Of a stretch of DNA of 64,000 bases, positions 57,543 to 64,000 are shown piece after piece (positions within the stretch are counted from its first letter, which is position 1; each line of letters begins with the position of its first letter). This DNA comes from Datisca glomerata. Taxonomy: Eukaryota; Streptophyta; Magnoliopsida; Cucurbitales; Datiscaceae. The position numbers were made by a program, and so were the translations under genes. The DNA lies in NCBI GenBank assembly GCA_003255025.1, contig QANY01013389.1:453106-517105 (forward strand), read 5' to 3'. Under the pieces are notes generated by a model. That model was not told the DNA's origin and did no database searches. It saw only the letters and a list, made by a program, of their open reading frames with translations.

Positions 57543-58555
57543 AGCTGGGACATGGGAGTTGATGGTCAGAAGGTGAAGAACAAGCAACCTTAGGCAGTCG
57601 TCGGAAGGTGACAAATGCCTTTAAGACTCTGAGCTATGTGAGAAACTCGAGGAGAGAATATTGCCGAGGTTTTTTTGTCTATGGATCGGTGAGGAGTTGT
57701 CACCCCAATAATGATACCAAGGGTCTTTTATATAGATGGGACCAGGTGAGGTCCGCTAGTGCGCCATTGTGGTAATCACATGACAATAATGTGAACACAT
57801 CTAATACGTGCATCACAAACTTAAAACGACACCACATTAATAAACGTGGTCACACCTCATTCTCTCAACTGGTCATGCCTCAGTGACATCGAGTAGTCGG
57901 ATCACAGACGTTGGACTCACATTACACAACGGACCCCGAAGGAGATCCATGCCGTCGAGTTTCTCTAGCAGTGGAGCAAATGACAAAATACATGTAACAG
58001 AGCAAGGGCTTCCCACCATGAGGATGGGGTGAGGGCCGACGACCCGTCGTGGGGGGGGGGGGTTGAGGCTCCCCCAACCCACCACGTTTATGATCCGACT
58101 CTTAAGAGTCGGGTTGCGTATTTTTTACCCTCCTCTTCGGAGGGGGGCACATCTAAGGTGCCTAAGGAGGCCAAACCCGTAGAGTAATTCTTCTATCTTG
58201 GTATATCTTAACTTTGTCTTAATCCTACCAGACCACGATCCCTAGATTGTTCAGGCAAGGAAGAGCCTTCGAGCCTTTGTCGCTTAGCTCGTAGACAAGA
58301 CTCAACACTTGACATATGATCTCGAAATGGGCTCACCACCCTCATAGGTCCAGGCGCCACGTGTTCAATATTGACATGTCACTCTCAATGACGCAGATCC
58401 ATATCTACATTAGTCCCATGTACAAGATCAAATGTGTAGCAATTGAACTTAATCATAGTCCATTCATGCGTTGTGGTCTTAGTTGATGAGACATATGTTC
58501 AATTGTGATGGTCGACGTTGCTGTTGTAGTCCCTAGCTAGATGTGATGATGTACA
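57543..58555 (-). repeat. Gypsy-like LTR copy 2 (truncated at its left end)
   Basis: Begins within the LTR at GCTGGGACATGGGAGTTG, lacking about 65 bases present in copy 1, and ends GATGATGTACA. It lies head-to-tail with copy 1, separated by about five bases. Confidence 0.88.
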
Positions 58556-59454
58556 AATTGCTTTCATTTAGCCTCCAATAAGAGTTGCAAGAAGTAGTTG
58601 GCTAGGTAGGTTTCTTTTAATAAAGAATATGATTCTGCCGGCATTCAAGAAAGGATGATTAGCTGAAAAAATATATACACTAGTAATGCACAACCTTAAG
58701 CTTCAATGTAACCATGGGTGAGTATACATGGTAGTATATGTGGCAGATGCATGTTCATAATGTGTGTTCAAATGCCAAAGTATCATGACGAGTGAATAGA
58801 GTCATGCAACATTTTCTACCCACATTATTCTTGTATGTGATAGATACAACTTAATGATGTGTACACAATTATTTCTGGTGATAATTCATTAAAATTATAA
58901 GCAAACGTACCACCATTTTCTGACACTGAGATAATAACCAGGGAGAAGTTCATCAAGAAATGGCCCGCCGGCACGTGCACATGCTAGACTGTCGTGTGTA
59001 GATGATTCGACCTATGAAAGTTCATACACGTAGGAATGTACATGATACTGCCTAAGAAGGCGCACACATACATAAAAATATAATCAAGTTTCTTAAGGAG
59101 GTGCTTGTATATTGGACTATCCGTAATGGTAATGCTTAATGGGTTATATACCCATTCCTACTTCAAATTTTATCTTGCATAAGTTCATACTTTGGATTTT
59201 CATCAGACATGCTCATTCTTTCCTACTTCGAACCGTTATCATGCATCCTTGCTTCGCACATACGTTCGAACCTAAGCTTCTACATCTCTACTTCGCGCAT
59301 ATTTCACTCTTACATACAAGTTTTAATATGAGCATATTCATAATAAATCTCTATGTTAGATTTAATCTACACGACAACGGTCATATTCTATGGTAACGAG
59401 TGATATAAGTAGTTAAAACAACTTGTGTATTTCAAACAAGTTATGGTGGCCAAG
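58556..59454. other. Element interior without recognised domain
   Basis: No pol motifs on either strand. The 85-codon plus-strand frame near 59139 has repeated CTTCGCGCATA-type words (59227, 59249, 59293), suggesting further decayed short repeats. Confidence 0.45.
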
Positions 59455-60090
59455 TTCCACTTTGAAGGGATTTACAACAACGGTTAAATTCTGTCCAACT
59501 ACCTTTGCTGAAATGTTTCTATTCCATTTTAGGGATACACTTTATTCAAACGTCTTAAACGCATCCCATGGTCCTACTCTGTTGAAATGTCTCAAATGCG
59601 TTCTAGGAACAAATTTCGCTGAAATGTTTTAAGTGCGTTTCAGGAACAAACTTCGCCGAAACATCTTAAATGCATTCCAGGAACAATTTCTACTGAAACA
59701 TCTTAAACATATTTTAGGAACAAACTCTGCTGAAACGTATTACATGCATTTCATGAACAAACTCTACCAAAACATCTTAGACACTTTTCAAGAACAATCT
59801 TTGCTGAAACGCCTTAAATGCATTCCAGGAACAACTTTTGATGAAATGTCTTAAAAGCGTCCCAGGATCAATCTTTGCTGAAACATCTTATACTCATTTT
59901 AGAAACAAACTTCATTGAAACGCCTTATACGCATTTCAAGAACAAACACTGCTGAAACGTCTTAGACACATTTCAGGAACAATCTTTGCTGAACGTCTTA
60001 AATGCATTCCAGGAACAACTTTCACTGAAATGTCTTAGAAATGTCCCAGGATCAATCTTTGTTGAAATGTCTTACACGCATTTCAGGATG
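59455..60090. repeat. 37-bp satellite-like array, about 16 units
   Basis: Units of 36-38 bases follow the pattern GCTGAAACGTCTTAAACGC, then ATTTCAGGAACAA, then ACTTT. Divergence between units is high. Some neighbouring pairs share variants such as CCCAGGATCAATCTTTG (59861 and 60045), pointing to copying of two-to-five-unit blocks. Frames crossing the array are open only because of the repeat. Confidence 0.88.
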
Positions 60091-61028
60091 ACGGACCCGT
60101 TATAAGTTTTTGGGCTATTTTGATAATGACAAAAGTTTACGTAAAAATTACAATGCTAAACATGATAGTTTTTTATGCACTTAAAGTTGAACATCGTCGG
60201 TACAACTTGAAGCATTTGAGGGTCATCCCATCTACTATCAGCAATAGAGGTGGTCTCATGTGGCCCATCCTATTCGTACAAGCATGCACATAGATAAATA
60301 ATTGTAATTTTCAGAATAGGCATTTCATAAATAAACATGTGTGTTGTGACTTCGAGTACATAATCATTGGACCTTACAACACATGATTGTCTTTGTACTT
60401 AACGTACCCCTCCTTGGATTTGATACCATATCAGCCACTTCCTATCACAATGGTCATGTAGCATGTGGGGGGAAAGGCTGGTTCCCCATAACTTCTATGT
60501 CCGCATTAATGATCTCCCCTTTTTAGAGCTTGTCATGGAAAGCATATATGATTGGATAAATAATTCCAGAATCCACTCCTACGAGGGAAAGAAAAAAAAA
60601 ATTCCTCTTCTTATATGAAGTCTTTCTACAAGTTTTGAAATAAAGCCAATATCACGAGCAATTTTATGGTTTCCAGATTGAGAAAATGCTTTGGTGCTTT
60701 CATGATTGGCTTTGTGGACACTATGAGAGCCACAAGCTTCCCTTCATTATTGAAAATGGCAGCACTTCGCATATTTAACAGTCTTCTTCTTTTTCGTTTC
60801 CTTTTACCCAAAGAAAATTCTCAAAGGCAAACTACGAGCAATAGATTTTCCTAGCAGTAAGATAGTTTGACTTTGATTTTATATTTTATTTTAATTTTTT
60901 TTTGCCTCCATTCAAATTTAAAAACAAAATGCAAATTGGGGTGGATTAAGACATTGAGCTAACTATAATTGACTTTTAAAATGTATTTATTTTCTAAAGT
61001 TGTGTTTAAGTTATAAACTTCAGAAGGA
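60091..61028. other. Element interior downstream of gag
   Basis: Decayed sequence. The overlapping frames near 60626-60854 on both strands show no retroelement protease or polymerase motif. A basic KRKRKRRR word on the minus strand is not diagnostic. Confidence 0.4.
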
Positions 61029-62034
61029 AATAAGAAAAAAGAAATATAATGCAAACTCAAGTCCTCATCTTCCTAGCAGTCCAATGCTTTGTCTTTGAAC
61101 CGTCTGATGTAAGTCATTAGGTTCTCATCTTTCTTTTGAAGCTCACGCCCAACTCGAGAATGCTCATCTTTTCCTCAGACATAAAAAACTTTCTCATGAA
61201 GGCAGAAATCATATGCAACCATGTTAAAACTGATCTCGGCGCTAGATTAATGTACCATGTGTATACTCGCTCAGTCAGTGATTTCGAAAACTCTCTTAGC
61301 CTCATGGACTTGTCACATCCGTGCGGGCTCAAGTCATCAATGAAATGTATAATGTGCTCCCCAGCACATCCGTCCTTCCCGTTATACTTACAGAAGTTTG
61401 GGGGTACATAGTCGGGCGGGTATGGCTTCATGGCTAGCTCACATGGGTAAGAGGGATGAAAGTCTACTATCATCTTGCTTAGAGAGGTTTTGATATGCTC
61501 CATCTCCAACATCTTCTGTGATGTCTCCTTGGTAAAGAAAGGGCCAATATCGGTGTCATTGACTGGGACGTCATGTGCGGACATGGGACGTGCAAAGGCT
61601 TCCGGGAAGGCTATCGGTGGAATGATAACATTTACGGGGTTGCTTTAGTGACCCGCATTTTGGTCACTATTTTTCGTTCCTGAGCCGGACAAGCCCCCTG
61701 GATTTATAGCTGGTATCTGTCTATCAATGTCAGCCTGGTTCATCGTGTGAGAAGGGTCGATATGAACGACATGTAGTGGTGGAGGAGGGTTATCGGCACC
61801 TATGAATAGAGCGCTCAACGTACTCAGAATAGTATGAATCTCAGCGTTAGAGGCCTGAAGCTCTCTAATGGCGTTAGTTTTCTTAGTCGCTGTCATTGCA
61901 GCATCAGTAACGATGGGGAGGTTGATTCTCTCCCTAGAAATAGTATCTTCCATGTCATGGTTCTCAATGGTTAGGTTAACATTATATCCTTCCAAATGAG
62001 AAGAAACTCTCGTCATTCGAATCCGTTTAGGCAT
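61029..62034 (-). pseudogene. Gypsy-type gag (Retrotrans_gag)
   Basis: ATG at 62034. One in-frame TAA at about 61645 separates the N-terminal part (129 codons) from the gag domain (61584-61117). That domain has YPPDYVPPNFCKYNGKDG, EHIIHFIDDLSPHG, KSLTERVYTWYINLAP and FMRKFF, the usual Retrotrans_gag landmarks. Near 61140 a one-base shift moves the end of the domain (KKDENLMTYIRRFKDKALDC) into another frame. Apart from one stop and one shift it is well preserved, so this element is younger than the Copia copies or has been under some constraint. Confidence 0.88.
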
Positions 62035-62070
62035 ACTCGAAGAAAGAAGAAGATGGTAGACAGATCATTC

Positions 62071-62089
62071 TCCAGTGGAATTGCCAAAA
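62071..62089 (-). other. Probable primer-binding site of the Gypsy-like element
   Basis: The minus strand reads TTTTGGCAATTCCACTGGA directly after the LTR end CGAAACA. It resembles the TTGGCGACTCCACTGG-type primer sites of plant Gypsy elements, with two changes. The tRNA partner is not assigned. Confidence 0.6.
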
Positions 62090-63085
62090 TGTTTCGGGGT
62101 TTTAGGGTGATGTGTATATGAGTGATCTAGTCTATACCAAGTATGCCTGAGAATGTGGGAGTTAGTGGTCGGATAGTGAAGGACAAACAACCTTAGGGAG
62201 CCGTCGGAAGGTGACAAATGCCTTTAAGACTCTGAGGTAGGTGAGAAACTCGAGGATAGAATATTGTCGAGGTTTTTTGGTCTCGGGATCGATGAGGAGT
62301 TATCGCCCTAATAATGATACCAAGGCTCTTTTATAAAGAAGGGACTAGATTGGGACTGCTAGTGCACCCTCGTGGTAATCATATGACAACAATATGAACA
62401 CATCTAACACGTGCATCATAAACTTAAAATGACATCACATTCATAAACATGGTCACACCTAATTCTCTCATCTGGTCATGCCTCAATGACATTAAACAGT
62501 CGGATCATAGACGTTAGAATCACATTACATAACGGACCCTGAAGGAGACTCCATGCTACTGAGTTTCCTCGACAGTGGAGCTGATGATGAGACACGTGCA
62601 GCGGAGCACAGACTGCCCACCATGGGGACAGGGTGAGGGCCGTCGACCCACCGTGGCCACGGGTTGGGCTCCCCCACCCCACCACGGTTCCGACCCGACT
62701 CTTAAGATTTGTGTCGCATGTTTTTTACCCTCCTTCTTCGGAGGGGGGCACATCCGAGGTGTCTAAGGAGGCCATACCCGTTGAGTAATTCTCTTATCTT
62801 GCTATAACATAATATTGTCCTAATCCTACCATACCACAACCCCCAGATTATTCTTAGGCAATGAAGAGCCTTCGAGCCTTTGTCATATAGTTCGAATGCA
62901 AGACTCAACACTTGATATACGATCTCGAAATGGACCCACCACCCTTATAGGTCCAGGGGCGACCCTTACAAATATATTCACTATTATCATATTTCAGCTT
63001 TACTGTCTCTGGTAAATATCACGTGGGTGTATTTAGACACTACGTGTTCAATCTTGACACGTCATTTTCAATAACACGGATCCAT
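62090..63085 (-). repeat. Gypsy-like LTR copy 3 (5' LTR, truncated at its outer end)
   Basis: Starts TGTTTCGGGGTTTTAGGGTG and matches copies 1 and 2 until about 63085 (GGATCCATATC). The last ~115 bases present in the other copies are then replaced by unrelated sequence. The outer truncation removes one target duplication. Confidence 0.87.
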
Positions 63086-64000
63086 ATCACAGCCCCTATG
63101 TAATTCTCGGTGTTGCCCATGGTCTGAACTAGCTAAGATTTAGGTTGCATTTTCCTCCACCATCTTTAGCTAATTAGTTCATTTTAATTACTTTTTTAGG
63201 GAAAAAATATCATCTTTGCATCAAATTTATTAATTCATTTTTCAATCACTTTTATTTTGAAGAAGGTAGAGAATTGTGGAGACTGAAAATGACCAATTAT
63301 AGCATATCCGTACGTGGAATTCCAGAAAGGGTTGACACTGTGCGTTGACCCATGTCCCTTCAAGCAACAGACCTCAATACCCTCTCAAGGGCAATACTGG
63401 AAATTGGAAAACCAATTGGGAATTAAATAGAGTCGCTCAAGCGAAGATTTTGCTTCATTTTCTTCATTTGAACTTAAAATTCAATGAAAGCAGCTGGAAG
63501 AAATAGAGTGCAGGGACTTCTCCTTAAACTTCCATCAGTAAACTTACTCCTTACAACTAATTAATCAATTCAATTGTTCATTACAGTTTTCAAAATCTGA
63601 TTTTGAATAGGTCCCATAATATTGATCGGGATTGATTTTATTCACTGCTTGGTTTCAGAGTACGAGTAAAATAATTGGTATCAATATACCCTCTAATTCC
63701 TTACCCAACTAAACCGGACTTCTTTATTTTTTCTCATAGTTTACTCGTCGCTGACCATCGACTAGCAGCTTCATGTCATCGTCCATTTTCCTTTTTCGTG
63801 CAACTTCCCTCCACAACACAACAGCTTTATCGACACAAACCTAGCCCCAGTAGGTAAATCATTTTCACTCTATCATTATTTGTAAATTTTTGATTTTAGG
63901 TATTCTGAAAATTATTATTTGTTAAATTCACGAGATTATATAGAAAGTTTATATATCTTTTATATAATATCACTAAAAATTATGTATAATTATTTAATAT
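63086..64000. other. Window-end region, possible upstream part of a gene
   Basis: Not repetitive within this window. An ATG at 63484 opens an 18-codon piece (MKAAGRNRVQGLLLKLPS) ending at a GTAAAC donor-like site (63538). It could be a first coding exon of a plus-strand gene continuing to the right, but no second exon is identified. Speculative. Confidence 0.2.

Larger units (their letters stand above)
56342..63085 (-). mobile_element. Non-autonomous Gypsy-like element with gag only and extra LTR
   Basis: Three LTR copies (56342-57537, 57543-58555, 62090-63085) in the same orientation and a Gypsy-type gag on the minus strand (62034-61029), placed just inside the right LTR after a primer-binding-site position. 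This makes the right LTR the 5' LTR. No protease, integrase, reverse transcriptase or RNase H is seen; the remaining interior is a 37-bp tandem array plus unassigned sequence. This matches the class called TR-GAG (terminal-repeat retrotransposon with GAG). It depends on a partner for mobility. Confidence 0.8.

Noticed and set aside
59455..60090. Regular short repeats resembling a CRISPR array
   Set aside because: Units are contiguous and diverged without unique spacers, lie inside a plant retroelement, and no cas-like gene is present.
61136..61411. 91-codon plus-strand frame
   Set aside because: Antisense of the Gypsy-type gag domain.

Overview
The window is nuclear DNA of a flowering plant, most likely a eudicot. 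It holds two complete, intron-containing single-copy genes in a roughly 7 kb island, and almost everything else is transposable-element sequence. There is no bacterial or organellar gene organisation. The species cannot be named from the sequence.

The gene island lies at about 10.4-17.6 kb, with both genes on the minus strand, head to tail. At 10386-13182 is a vacuolar cation/proton exchanger of the CAX2/CAX5 group: 11 coding exons, 451 residues, all introns GT-AG. At 14448-17400 is the plastid ADP-glucose pyrophosphorylase small subunit: 9 coding exons, 523 residues, all introns GT-AG. I checked reading frame across every splice junction, and both appear functional. They have no shared pathway (vacuolar Ca2+/metal sequestration and starch synthesis).

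Left of the island, positions 1-1669 are a truncated Copia LTR. A cluster of short palindromes follows (1698-1889), then AT-rich DNA with a 66-bp tandem repeat. At 4422-8872 is a relic built of long inverted arms (about 760-780 bp) around a broken Ty3/Gypsy reverse transcriptase and three families of tandem repeats.

Right of the island, 20476-30241 is a Copia element (Copia-1, minus strand) with both LTRs, primer-binding site, polypurine tract and a near-perfect target duplication. It seems to sit inside the 3' end of a Helitron. At 31880-45855 a second Copia (minus) with short LTRs and TATTT duplications is split by a third Copia (plus, 34537-44031, perfect CTAGT duplication). The 3' LTR of that third element is itself split by a solo LTR of its own family (41155-43338). 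All coding regions are broken.

From 48.2 to 52.3 kb, exon-intron pieces of two unrelated host genes lie side by side: an SH3-domain-containing endocytic protein and a WD40/transducin protein. The WD40 piece is duplicated in tandem. A plant En/Spm-type transposase fragment and a CACTA right terminus at 55321 follow. At 56342-63085 is a non-autonomous Gypsy-like element with gag but no pol, three LTR copies, a 37-bp satellite-like array and a 30-base G run. The last kilobase has no recognised gene.
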